Positions 18,006-27,399 of a stretch of 64,000 bases of DNA are shown in pieces. The position numbers and the translations under genes were made by a program. Numbering within the stretch: position 1 is the stretch's first letter; each line of letters opens with the position of its first letter. The stretch covers positions 1 to 64,000 of the forward strand of contig JAJZDZ010000009.1 in NCBI GenBank assembly GCA_021851325.1, read 5' to 3'. The stretch comes from Pseudomonadota bacterium (GTDB lineage Bacteria > Pseudomonadota > Alphaproteobacteria > Micropepsales > Micropepsaceae). The notes below the pieces were generated by a model, which saw nothing but the letters and a program-made list of their open reading frames with translations, was not told the origin of the DNA and searched no databases.

Positions 18006-18892
18006 ACCGCAACGCTCTCGTAATTTTAGCGGTCGTGGTGGGTGTTCTCGCCATCATCGGCCTGTCCAGCGTCTTTACCGTCAACATGACCGAGCAGGTT
18101 CTGGTGCTGCAGTTCGGCAAGCCCATCAGGGTGGTCTCGACCCCTGGGCTGCACACCAAGCTGCCCTTCGTGCAGGAAGTGGTTTACCTGCCCAAGCAGC
18201 TGCTGGCGCTCAATGCTCCGGCGGAAGAGGTGATTGCGGCTGACAAGAAGCGCATGGTGGTGGACGCCTTCGCCCGCTATCGCGTGACCAATCCGCTGCT
18301 GTTTTATCAGTCCCTGACCAATGAAGCGACCGCCGCAGTGCGGCTGTCACCGCTGCTGTCCTCGAACGTGCGTCGTGTCCTCGGGTCCCAGGATCTCAGC
18401 GTCGTCCTGTCGGCACAGCGCGCCCTCCTGATGGAGGATATCACCCGCAACATGAATGCCGATGCCACAGGCTTCGGAGTTCGTGTGGTTGATGTGCGCA
18501 TTCGTCGGGCCGATCTTCCCGAGCAGAATTCGGACGCGATCTACAAGCGCATGCAGACCGAACGTGAGCGGCAGGCGGCGCATTTCCGCGCCGAAGGCCA
18601 GGAAACCGAACAGCGCATCAAGGCCCGTGCCGACCGCGAGGTCACGGTGATCCTCGCGGAGGCGCGTCGCGAAGCCGATATCCTGCGTGGCGAGGGCGAT
18701 GCCGAGAAAACCAAGATTCTCGGTGCGGCCTATGGCCAGGACCCGAAATTCTTCGCGTTCTATCGTTCGCTGCGGGCCTATCGCCGCGCCTTCGCCCATG
18801 GCAGCACCCGCCTTGTCCTTTCCCCTTCAAGCCCGTTCTTCCACTATTTCGAGCGGCTGCCAGCGGCCGCGCCCAAAGGACCGCGACATTAG
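18002..18892 (+). CDS. hflC: FtsH protease modulator HflC
   Basis: 296 residues: MNRNALVILAVVVGVLAIIGL (membrane segment 6-25), then a band-7 domain beginning VNMTEQVLVLQFGKPI and a coiled coil with RMQTERERQAAHFRAEG. The partner SPFH protein of HflK, with most of its mass in the periplasm, it modulates the FtsH AAA protease. Its start codon overlaps the hflK stop, so the two subunits are made together. The C-terminal YFERLPAAAP is poorly conserved. A Do-type protease gene follows after about 225 bases. Confidence 0.95.
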   Translation: MNRNALVILAVVVGVLAIIGLSSVFTVNMTEQVLVLQFGKPIRVVSTPGLHTKLPFVQEVVYLPKQLLALNAPAEEVIAADKKRMVVDAFARYRVTNPLLFYQSLTNEATAAVRLSPLLSSNVRRVLGSQDLSVVLSAQRALLMEDITRNMNADATGFGVRVVDVRIRRADLPEQNSDAIYKRMQTERERQAAHFRAEGQETEQRIKARADREVTVILAEARREADILRGEGDAEKTKILGAAYGQDPKFFAFYRSLRAYRRAFAHGSTRLVLSPSSPFFHYFERLPAAAPKGPRH

Positions 18893-19117
18893 AAGCTCCG
18901 GGCGCTACCGTTGCGCAGGGGCGAATGCGCTTGGCGCGCCCATGTGGTGTATGCAAGGCAGCTGGCGCGATGACGCGGATGGGATTGCTTGGACATCCAG
19001 GCGATCTTGCCGCAATTTCCTCACGATCTGCCGCCATATCCGGCATGAAAGGCTCTGATTTCTGTGTTCTTGCCTAGACTGGCGGGACGATCACTGATTC
19101 GCTGTTTGAGGTTCCTC

Positions 19118-20602
19118 ATGCGCCTAGCATTCGTCACCGCATTGGTTGTGCCGCCCCGCAGGCTGCTGGCCAGCGCGTTTGCCGCAATGCTGCTCATGGC
19201 CTGCCCGGGGCTGCCAGTGATGGGGGCGGGAAGCGCCCTGGCGCGCCCGGCGCCGGACAGCTTTGCTGATCTTGCGGCGCGGCTGCTGCCAACGGTGGTC
19301 AACATCGCCACCCAGCAGACCTTGAAGGGAAGCGCAGTTGGTGATCAGAACCTGCCCGACCTGCCGCCAGGCTCGCCGCTCGAGAAGCTGTTCAAGAACT
19401 TTATGGGCCGCAACCGCGCCGCACCGCAGCATGTAACCTCGCTGGGCTCAGGCTTCATCATTGATCCCTCCGGGCTCATCGTCACCAACAATCACGTCAT
19501 CAAGGATGCCGATTCCATCACCGTGACGTTGAACGATGGGACGTCTCTGCCGGCACGGCTGATCGGTCGCGATGTCAAGACCGATCTTGCTCTTCTCAAG
19601 GTGAATGCGCGCCATCCCTTGCCGTTCGTCAGATTTGGCAATTCGGATCATGCCCGCATCGGTGACTGGGTGATCGCGATCGGCAATCCCTTCGGCCTGG
19701 GCTCAACGGTTACCGCCGGGATCGTTTCGGCGCGCAACCGCGATATCAATGCCGGTCCTTATGACGATTTCATCCAGACCGACGCACCGATCAATCGGGG
19801 TAATTCAGGCGGACCGCTGGTTGACATGAACGGCAATGTGATCGGGGTCAATTCGGCGATCTATTCGCCCAGTGGAGGCTCGGTCGGCATCGGCTTTGCC
19901 ATCCCCTCCAACATGGTCAAGCTGGTGGTGGCCCAACTGCGTCGCTATGGCGAAGTGCGTCGCGGCTATATCGGCGTGCGCATTCAGGCCATCACTCCGG
20001 ATCTTGCCGCCGGTTTCGGGTTAAAGACCACCCAAGGGGCCCTTGTAGCCGAGGTAACGCCAGGTGGTCCGGCGGCGCGGGCCGGCATCAGGAAGGGCGA
20101 TCTGATTATTGGCTATGACGGGCGGCCGGTGCCAGACTCGCGGACCTTGCCGCGCATTGTCGCTGACACGCCGATCGGTCGCAGCGTGCCGGTTGAGATT
20201 ATCCGTAATGGCCGACGCCTGATCCTGCATGTGGCTTCGGTCTTGATGAAGGGCACCCCGCCGCCAAGGCCGGTCGCGCCGCGACGGGCGTTTGCACCGA
20301 CGCGGCATTCACGCCTTGGTCTTGCGCTGGCGCGGATCGATGCTGCAACCCGCAGTCGCTTTCATCTGGCGTGGCAGACCCATGGCGTTGTGGTCACCCA
20401 TGTTGATCCGAACAGCGAGGCCGGCCAGAAGGATTTTCGTCCCGGCGATGTCATCGTCGACGTACAAAACCAGCCCGTATCCACGCCCAAGGCCTTCGCG
20501 CTGCTGATCGATCAGGCCAAGCGTAGCGGCAAGAAGGTGGTTGTGATGCTGGTCAATCGCGCCGGCAATCTGACCTTCGTGGGGGTGCGGCTCGGCGGTT
20601 AG
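19118..20602 (+). CDS. Do-family periplasmic serine protease (DegP/HtrA-like)
   Basis: 494 residues from the ATG at 19118; a GTG at 19064 in frame is less likely. An Arg-containing hydrophobic signal peptide spans about 1-43 (cleavage near SALARP). The trypsin-like domain has His126 (TNNHVI), Asp156 (KTDLALL) and Ser230 (RGNSGGP), followed by two PDZ domains (about 285-375 and 405-490). Such proteases degrade or refold damaged envelope proteins. Its stop overlaps the convergent dus stop by four bases. Placement after hflKC is common in alphaproteobacteria. Confidence 0.93.
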   Translation: MRLAFVTALVVPPRRLLASAFAAMLLMACPGLPVMGAGSALARPAPDSFADLAARLLPTVVNIATQQTLKGSAVGDQNLPDLPPGSPLEKLFKNFMGRNRAAPQHVTSLGSGFIIDPSGLIVTNNHVIKDADSITVTLNDGTSLPARLIGRDVKTDLALLKVNARHPLPFVRFGNSDHARIGDWVIAIGNPFGLGSTVTAGIVSARNRDINAGPYDDFIQTDAPINRGNSGGPLVDMNGNVIGVNSAIYSPSGGSVGIGFAIPSNMVKLVVAQLRRYGEVRRGYIGVRIQAITPDLAAGFGLKTTQGALVAEVTPGGPAARAGIRKGDLIIGYDGRPVPDSRTLPRIVADTPIGRSVPVEIIRNGRRLILHVASVLMKGTPPPRPVAPRRAFAPTRHSRLGLALARIDAATRSRFHLAWQTHGVVVTHVDPNSEAGQKDFRPGDVIVDVQNQPVSTPKAFALLIDQAKRSGKKVVVMLVNRAGNLTFVGVRLGG

Positions 20603-21585
20603 GCTGCGGCCCGCCACAGGGCGCAGAGGCCATCTTCAATCGCCTTGGGCTCACTTAAGCGGCACAGCTTGGCCCGCGCCGCCCGCCTTGATGTATCGCT
20701 CGGGGCAAAGCCGTCGATGTACCAGCCGAGGTGCTTGCGGAAGATCCGCACGCCGTGATGATCGCCATGAAAGCGGAGGCTTTCGGCAAAGTGTTGAAGT
20801 GCGATGTCAAGCTGCGCCGAGCGATCGGGCGCGGCGCTGGGACACTCACCGTTGAGCGCGGCGTCAAGCTCGGCGGCAATCCAGGGCCGGCCATAGCTGC
20901 CGCGACCGACCATGATGGCATCAGCGCCTGACTGCTCAAGGGCGGCACGCGCGCTAGCGAGATCCACGATGTCACCATTGACAATGACCGGAATGCGGAC
21001 AGCGCGCTTGACCGCTGCGACCGCGGACCAGTCAGCCTTGCCGGTATAGAATTGCTGGCGGGTGCGGCCATGAACCGTCACAGCCTGGATGCCGGCGCTT
21101 TGGGCGCGGACGGCAAGTTCTGGGGCAGTATGCTGAGCGTCATCCCAGCCCAGCCGCATCTTGAGCGTGACCGGTCGGCGCGTGGCCGTGACTGCGGCTT
21201 CGAGAATGCGCGTCGCAAGGTCTAGATCGCGCATCAGGGCCGCACCGGCGAGGCTCCCCGTTACCTCCTTGGCCGGACAGCCCATGTTGAGATCGATGAT
21301 ATCGGCACCGGCCGCTTGCGCGAGTGCGGCGCCCTCTGCCACCCAGTGAGGATCTCGTCCCACCAGCTGGATCACCATCAGTGGCAGGCCAACGCCGATC
21401 GCCGCGCGCCGCACCACATCGGGTCGCCCCCGCGCAAAGCTGTCGCAGGCGACCATCTCGGTGGCGACATAGGCAGCGCCGCACTGGCTGGCAATGCGCC
21501 GGAAGGGAAGGTCGGAGACCCCGGTCATAGGCGCCAGCAAGACCCGCGCCGGAATCACCACATCACCAATGGCAAGGCCAGTCAC
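20599..21585 (-). CDS. tRNA-dihydrouridine synthase (DusB-like)
   Basis: 328 residues, an FMN TIM barrel plus helical domain: VLLAPMTGVSDLPFRR, LNMGCPAKEVTGSLAGAAL with the proton-donating Cys103, LKMRLGWDD, VHGRTRQQFYTG, VNGDI and MVGRGSYGRPW. The enzyme reduces specific uridines to dihydrouridine in the tRNA D-loop using NADPH. The motif set fits the DusB branch, common beside nifR3-type contexts, but DusA/C cannot be wholly excluded. Its start overlaps the serB stop, so serB and dus are coupled on the minus strand. Confidence 0.92.
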   Translation of the reverse strand: MTGLAIGDVVIPARVLLAPMTGVSDLPFRRIASQCGAAYVATEMVACDSFARGRPDVVRRAAIGVGLPLMVIQLVGRDPHWVAEGAALAQAAGADIIDLNMGCPAKEVTGSLAGAALMRDLDLATRILEAAVTATRRPVTLKMRLGWDDAQHTAPELAVRAQSAGIQAVTVHGRTRQQFYTGKADWSAVAAVKRAVRIPVIVNGDIVDLASARAALEQSGADAIMVGRGSYGRPWIAAELDAALNGECPSAAPDRSAQLDIALQHFAESLRFHGDHHGVRIFRKHLGWYIDGFAPSDTSRRAARAKLCRLSEPKAIEDGLCALWRAAA

Positions 21586-22472
21586 GTCACGAACTCCGTG
21601 GTGCGATAGCCCTGTAGGTACAGAAGCCCAAGGAGATCGGCGTGATCAAGGCGCGCTGCGGCAGCCTCTGCGACCACGGTCTTGGCGTGAAAGGCGACGC
21701 CAAGACCGGCACGTTCAATCATGGCAAGATCATTGGCGCCATCTCCGACGGCCAGCGTGTCACTTTCCTTCAGGCCGAGACGGGCGGCCTCGGATTCGAG
21801 CGCTTCGAGTTTGGCTTGCCGCCCCAGAATGGGTTCGCCCACCAGTCCGGTGAGAAACGCACCATCATCCATGAGATGATTGGCGCGCTGGGCGTCAAAT
21901 CCGGCCGCCAGGGCGACGCGCTGGGTGAAGAAGGTGAACCCGCCTGATACCAGCAAGGTGCGGGCGCCGTGATGGCGCATGGTCATGACGAGGGTGCGGG
22001 CGCCTGCGGTCAGGCGGATGCGTTCGCGCATCACCTGTTCGAGGGCGTCAAGGCGCAGCCCCTTCAGCATCGCAACGCGTTCGCGCAAAGCCGGCTCGAA
22101 GGCGATTTCACCGCGCATGGCCCGCTCGGTAATCGCCGCAATCTCAGCCTTCAGGCCGAGCATGTCGGCGATCTCGTCGAGACACTCGACGGTGATGATG
22201 GTCGAGTCCATATCCGCGACAAGCAGCCGCTTGCGGCGTCTGGCTGCCGACACGACGTTGATATCGGCAGTGAGGCCTTCGGCTGCTAGGCGGGCCTCGG
22301 CAAGAACGGCTTTGGGGTCACCGGCAAAGAGGATGTCGAAGGCTTCGCCATCACGCAGCCAGTCGATGTCGCTGGCCGCACCATGGGCGGCGGCGATCGC
22401 CCGCAGCGGCCCGGCCAGTTCATCGGCAGTGCGGGCGATGACATTGAGGACAAAGGCAAAGGGCTGGGCCAC
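21582..22472 (-). CDS. serB: Phosphoserine phosphatase
   Basis: 296 residues with a HAD core: DMDSTIITVEC (Asp87 nucleophile, Asp89), the MRGEIAF helix, LVSGGFTFF (motif II Ser), GVAFHAK and GDGANDLAMI (motif III/IV Asp). An N-terminal ACT-like region of about 75 residues precedes it, as in other SerB proteins. It converts phosphoserine to serine, the last step of serine synthesis. It overlaps the dus start by four bases; both diverge from miaA. The length is usual for alphaproteobacterial SerB. Confidence 0.95.
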   Translation of the reverse strand: MAQPFAFVLNVIARTADELAGPLRAIAAAHGAASDIDWLRDGEAFDILFAGDPKAVLAEARLAAEGLTADINVVSAARRRKRLLVADMDSTIITVECLDEIADMLGLKAEIAAITERAMRGEIAFEPALRERVAMLKGLRLDALEQVMRERIRLTAGARTLVMTMRHHGARTLLVSGGFTFFTQRVALAAGFDAQRANHLMDDGAFLTGLVGEPILGRQAKLEALESEAARLGLKESDTLAVGDGANDLAMIERAGLGVAFHAKTVVAEAAAARLDHADLLGLLYLQGYRTTEFVT

Positions 22473-22669
22473 GGTTCACCGCACACATCAGTGTTCAACA
22501 CACGGGCCGGGCAGCTAAGCCACAGCCAATTGGCGCGTGGTTTGACAGAAAAGGTGCAGCCGCTGCAACCGTTTTGCCGGCTCCGGGCCGCTGCTGTGCC
22601 CAGAGCCTTGCGGTCATGGCCAAATGGGAGGCTTCGACCCGACGCCAAAGGCGTTTATAGAACGCCGTC

Positions 22670-23596
22670 ATGGTGCGCCCCGACCGCTCTTCTCGTTCCT
22701 TTGACGCCGTGCTGCTGGCCGGACCGACCGCCAGCGGCAAGAGCGCTTCTGCCCTGGCATTGGCCGAGGCGATCAACGGGGCCATCATCAATGCCGATTC
22801 CATGCAGATCTATCGTGAACTCGCGCTGCTGAGTGCCGCGCCTAGTCCCGCTGATCGGGCCCGCTCGCCGCATCACCTGTTCGGCCATGTCGGGGTCCGT
22901 GAGTCCTATTCGGTGGGGCGCTATGCGCAGGAGGCTGAAACGGCCCTGGCGCAGGTGCGGGCCGAGGGCCGCGTGCCCATTTTCTGCGGCGGCACCGGCC
23001 TCTATTTTATGGCTCTGGTGTCGGGCATCGCCCGGATCCCGGCAGTGCCGCCCCAGACCCGTGCCGCGGTCGCCAAGTCTCGCCTTGAGCTGGGAGCGGT
23101 TCGCTTTCACGCTGAACTGGTGCGCCGGGATCCTGCCAGCGCCGGGCTCAATCCGGCCGACACCCAGCGCACCTTGAGGGCCATGGAGGTCCTCGCGGCC
23201 AGTGGCAGACCTCTCAGCTTCTGGCAGCGCCATCCCGCGCCAGCCGTATTGGCCGGCCTGCGGCTCAAGCGCTTTGTACTCTCGCCGCCGCGCGAGGAGC
23301 TTTACGAGCGTATCGATGCACGCTTTTTGCGCATGCTCGACAGCGGCGCCCTTGCGGAAGCCAGCGCGCTTGCGGATCTCGATCCCGGCCTGCCGGCGGC
23401 CAAGGCTCTTGGACTGCGTCCGCTCAAGGATCATCTGGCCGGCCGCATGAGCCTTGCCGATGCGGTGGCGCAAAGCCAAACCGCGACGCGCAACTACGCC
23501 AAGCGTCAGCTAACCTGGTTCCGCCACCGTATGGCCGACTGGACCTGGGTGGTTGATGGCAACATTATTATCACAAATTCGCTATCAGATACATGA
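22670..23596 (+). CDS. miaA: tRNA dimethylallyltransferase
   Basis: 308 residues: P-loop GPTASGKS at 18-25, IINADSMQIYREL (DSxQ tRNA/substrate motif), HHLFGHV, FCGGTGLYF, NPADTQRTLRAMEV and a C-terminal QLTWFRHRM. The enzyme adds an isopentenyl group to A37 of tRNAs reading UNN codons. The modification affects translation efficiency, and MiaA genes upstream of attenuated biosynthetic operons are of interest because A37 modification alters leader-peptide translation. An ilv attenuator follows directly downstream. Confidence 0.95.
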   Translation: MVRPDRSSRSFDAVLLAGPTASGKSASALALAEAINGAIINADSMQIYRELALLSAAPSPADRARSPHHLFGHVGVRESYSVGRYAQEAETALAQVRAEGRVPIFCGGTGLYFMALVSGIARIPAVPPQTRAAVAKSRLELGAVRFHAELVRRDPASAGLNPADTQRTLRAMEVLAASGRPLSFWQRHPAPAVLAGLRLKRFVLSPPREELYERIDARFLRMLDSGALAEASALADLDPGLPAAKALGLRPLKDHLAGRMSLADAVAQSQTATRNYAKRQLTWFRHRMADWTWVVDGNIIITNSLSDT

Positions 23597-23602
23597 AATT
23601 GC

Positions 23603-23631
23603 TTGACGCGACCAGTTCGGAGTCCTAGCTT
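23603..23631 (+). promoter_or_regulatory. Probable ilvB promoter
   Basis: TTGACG (23603-23608) and TAGCTT (23626-23631) are separated by 17 bases. Transcription would start near 23638, giving a leader of about 165 bases that includes the leader peptide and the attenuator hairpin. The -35 is strong and the -10 is poor. Confidence 0.5.
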
Positions 23632-23656
23632 GCGCCGCAGCAACAGAGGCATCTTC

Positions 23657-23704
23657 ATGCTGTCGATGGTACTTATTAACGCGCCGCTGGATGGGAGAGG
23701 CTGA
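23657..23704 (+). CDS. ilv operon leader peptide
   Basis: A 15-codon frame M-L-S-M-V-L-I-N-A-P-L-D-G-R-G with TGA at 23702, preceded by AGAGG about seven bases before the ATG. Five of the residues are Leu, Val or Ile, and Leu-x-x-Val-Leu-Ile are clustered at the front. It lies between a promoter-like pair and a factor-independent terminator, in front of the branched-chain amino acid genes. This is the layout of ribosome-mediated attenuation: shortage of a branched-chain tRNA would stall translation and prevent the terminator. The inference rests on layout and composition; no experiment is implied. Confidence 0.72.
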   Translation: MLSMVLINAPLDGRG

Positions 23705-23734
23705 CACCTCTTCCTCACCGGCGGCGTGCGATCA

Positions 23735-23762
23735 GGGGCGGAGACGCCCCTTTTTCTTTTTT
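23735..23762 (+). terminator. Attenuator terminator upstream of ilvB
   Basis: GGGGCG (23735-23740), loop GAGA, CGCCCC (23745-23750), then TTTTTCTTTTTT. This is a textbook intrinsic terminator placed 42 bases before ilvB. An upstream hairpin GGGAGAGG...CCTCTTCC (23693-23716) follows the leader peptide, and GCGGCG near 23721 can pair with CGCCGC near 23682, so mutually exclusive folds are plausible. Confidence 0.85.
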
Positions 23763-23803
23763 CCCACGTCACAACCCGCCTCACCGAGCAAGGACCTTAA
23801 GTC

Positions 23804-25609
23804 ATGTATGCCGAGACTGCGCGTGCCCGTCCCCAGGAGCCGGCTGCTGCCGGGGCCCTCAGCCTGAGTGGGGCCAAGATCGTGATCCGGGCGCTCAAGG
23901 AGCAGGGCGTCACGCATATCTTTGGTTATCCGGGCGGAGCCGTGCTGCCGATCTATGACGCGCTGTTCGAGAGCGAGGGTATCATTCATGTGCTGTGCCG
24001 TCACGAGCAGGGCGCGGCCCATGCCGCTGAGGGGTATGCGCGCTCGACCGGAAAGGCGGGAGTGGTGCTGGTGACCTCAGGGCCGGGTGCCACCAATGCG
24101 GTGACCGGCCTCACCGATGCGCTGATGGATTCGGTTCCAGTGGTGATGCTGTCGGGCCAGGTGGCAAGCCATCTGATCGGCACCGACGCCTTTCAGGAAT
24201 GTGACACGGTGGGGATCACCAGGCCGTGCACCAAGCACAACTGGCTGGTCAAGGATGTCAACCAGCTGGCCCGTACCATTCACCAGGCCTTCCAGATCGC
24301 AACCACCGGCCGTCCAGGTCCTGTCGTCGTCGACATTCCGAAGGACGTTCAGGTCAAGACCGGCATCTATGAGAGCAAGGAGAGTTCCCGTCATCCTGGC
24401 ATCCGGCCCAAGCTCGAGCCCGAACTTGTCAGCATCGTGCGGGCCGTCGAGATGATGGCGGCGGCACGCAAGCCGATCTTTTACACCGGCGGCGGGATCA
24501 TCAATGCGGGGGCTGAAGCGAGCCGCTATCTGCGCGAGCTTGTCAAGCTGACCGGGTTTCCGGTGACTTCGACCTTGATGGGGCTGGGCGCGTTTCCGGC
24601 ATCCGATCCCCAATGGCTCGGCATGCTCGGCATGCACGGCACCGTCGAGGCCAATCACGCCATGCATGATTGCGACCTGATGGTCTGCATCGGCGCACGC
24701 TTCGATGACCGCGTCACCGGGCGTATCGATGCCTTCTCGCCGCGCTCGCGCAAGATCCACATCGATATCGATGCCTCGCAGATCAACAAGATCGTGCCAG
24801 TTGATCTTGCAATCGTTGCCGATGCCGGACGGGCAATCAAGGAAATGCTGCACTTCTGGAAGACACAGAACCGTGCCGCCGATGCCGGCGCGCTGGCGCA
24901 GTGGTGGAACGAGATCGAGGGCTGGCGGCGTCGTCGCTGCCTCGAGTATCGGCCGAGCGCGACCCAGATCAAGCCGCAGCTGGCGATCGATCGGCTCTAT
25001 GCCGCGACCCGCGGACGCGATCTTTATATCACCACGGAAGTAGGTCAGCATCAGATGTGGGCAGCCCAGCGCTTTGGCATTGATGGCCCCAATCGCTGGA
25101 TGACCAGTGGCGGACTGGGCACCATGGGCTATGGTCTGCCGGCGGCGATCGGCGTGCAGGCGGCCCATCCCGAGGCGCTGGTGATCGACATCGCCGGCGA
25201 GGCCTCGGTGCAGATGACAATTCAGGAAATGTCGACCGCAGTGCAGTACAATCTGCCGATCAAGATCTTCATCCTCAACAATGAGTGGATGGGCATGGTC
25301 CGCCAGTGGCAGCAGCTGCTCCATGGGGAACGTTATTCACAGAGTTATTCAGCTGCGCTGCCGGACTTCGTCAAGCTTGCAGAAGCCTATGGCTGCGTCG
25401 GCCTGCGCTGCAATACTCCGGACGAACTCGATGACAAGATTGCGCAGATGCTGGCGGTCAATGCGCCGGTCCTGTTTGATTGCCGGGTCGATCCCAAGGA
25501 AAATGTCTATCCTATGATCCCGTCGGGTGCAGCACATAACGAGATGATCCTGTCAGGCACCGATGAAGAGGCGCCGGTGATCGACGAAGATGGAAAGATG
25601 CTGGTGTGA
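23804..25609 (+). CDS. ilvB: Acetolactate synthase, large catalytic subunit
   Basis: 601 residues of the ThDP enzyme that makes acetolactate or acetohydroxybutyrate, the first committed step to valine, leucine and isoleucine. Catalytic Glu68 lies in CRHEQGAAHAAEGYAR; FQECDTVGITRPCTKHNWLV, GARFDDRVTGR (FAD region) and MVRQWQQLLHGERYSQSY are all present. The usual ThDP/Mg motif GDG reads GEAS at 465-468, a departure discussed under findings. It starts 42 bases after the attenuator and touches ilvN (TGATG). Length and the N-terminal FGYPGGAVLPIYDAL are normal. Confidence 0.96.
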   Translation: MYAETARARPQEPAAAGALSLSGAKIVIRALKEQGVTHIFGYPGGAVLPIYDALFESEGIIHVLCRHEQGAAHAAEGYARSTGKAGVVLVTSGPGATNAVTGLTDALMDSVPVVMLSGQVASHLIGTDAFQECDTVGITRPCTKHNWLVKDVNQLARTIHQAFQIATTGRPGPVVVDIPKDVQVKTGIYESKESSRHPGIRPKLEPELVSIVRAVEMMAAARKPIFYTGGGIINAGAEASRYLRELVKLTGFPVTSTLMGLGAFPASDPQWLGMLGMHGTVEANHAMHDCDLMVCIGARFDDRVTGRIDAFSPRSRKIHIDIDASQINKIVPVDLAIVADAGRAIKEMLHFWKTQNRAADAGALAQWWNEIEGWRRRRCLEYRPSATQIKPQLAIDRLYAATRGRDLYITTEVGQHQMWAAQRFGIDGPNRWMTSGGLGTMGYGLPAAIGVQAAHPEALVIDIAGEASVQMTIQEMSTAVQYNLPIKIFILNNEWMGMVRQWQQLLHGERYSQSYSAALPDFVKLAEAYGCVGLRCNTPDELDDKIAQMLAVNAPVLFDCRVDPKENVYPMIPSGAAHNEMILSGTDEEAPVIDEDGKMLV

Positions 25610-26124
25610 TGCTGCAGAAATCCTCCCCCATCGAACGCCATACCATCGCGGTTCTGGTCGATAACGAAGCCGGTGTCCTGGCTCGTGTCGTCGGTCTGTT
25701 TTCCGGTCGTGGATACAATATCGAAAGCCTGACGGTCGCGGAAACCGATCATGCCGCCCGCACCAGCCGGATCACAGTCGTCACCTCCGGAACCCGCCAG
25801 GTGATCGAACAGATCGAGGCCCAGCTCGGCCGGATCGTGTCGGTGCATCGCGTCGTCAACTGGACCATCGCCAAGCCAGGCATTGAGCGCGAGATGGCTC
25901 TCGTCAAGGTTGCCGGTCAGGGCGAGAAGCGTACCGAAGCGATGCGCATCGCCGAAATCTTCCGCGCCCGCGTGGTCGACACAACGCTCTCCAGCTTCGT
26001 GTTCGAGATCACCGGTCCGCCCGACAAGCTCGATACCTTCATCGATCTGATGCGTCCGCTGGGCCTGCTCGACATGTCGCGCACCGGAGTGGCGGCAATT
26101 GCACGAGGTGAGGGCGCAATGTGA
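25609..26124 (+). CDS. ilvN: Acetolactate synthase, small regulatory subunit
   Basis: 171 residues. The N-terminal ACT domain (HTIAVLVDNEAGVLARVVGLFSGRGYNIESLTV) carries the Gly that binds valine and gives feedback control. The C-terminal half (REMALVKVAG..., FEITGPPDKLDTFIDLMRP) activates the large subunit. This long form is the IlvH/IlvN type of most alphaproteobacteria. Its ATG overlaps the ilvB TGA by one base; a GTG three bases earlier is also possible. The two subunits are translationally coupled. The ilvC gene follows after about 140 bases. Confidence 0.95.
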   Translation: MLQKSSPIERHTIAVLVDNEAGVLARVVGLFSGRGYNIESLTVAETDHAARTSRITVVTSGTRQVIEQIEAQLGRIVSVHRVVNWTIAKPGIEREMALVKVAGQGEKRTEAMRIAEIFRARVVDTTLSSFVFEITGPPDKLDTFIDLMRPLGLLDMSRTGVAAIARGEGAM

Positions 26125-26134
26125 AGGCTCACGC

Positions 26135-27281
<1,147 letters not shown>

Positions 27282-27322
27282 CCTTCACGACTACACGCGC
27301 CTAATCCCAAAGCTAGCCCTGT

Positions 27323-27358
27323 GCCCGGTTCGCGCGCCTGAAGGCGGGCGAACCGGGC
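27323..27358 (+). terminator. Terminator hairpin after ilvC
   Basis: GCCCGGTTCG (27323-27332) pairs with CGAACCGGGC (27349-27358), and CGCC/GGCG pair inside around TGAA. AGGGGCCTTTTC follows, so there is only a short T-run after a few bases. It separates ilvC from purT. Confidence 0.7.
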
Positions 27359-27399
27359 AGGGGCCTTTTCGCTGCCGGTCATCTTTGGAGGCCATAGAC

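Noticed and set aside
24077-25324. 415-codon minus-strand frame inside ilvB
   Set aside because: Antisense to an unmistakable acetolactate synthase; shadow of codon bias.
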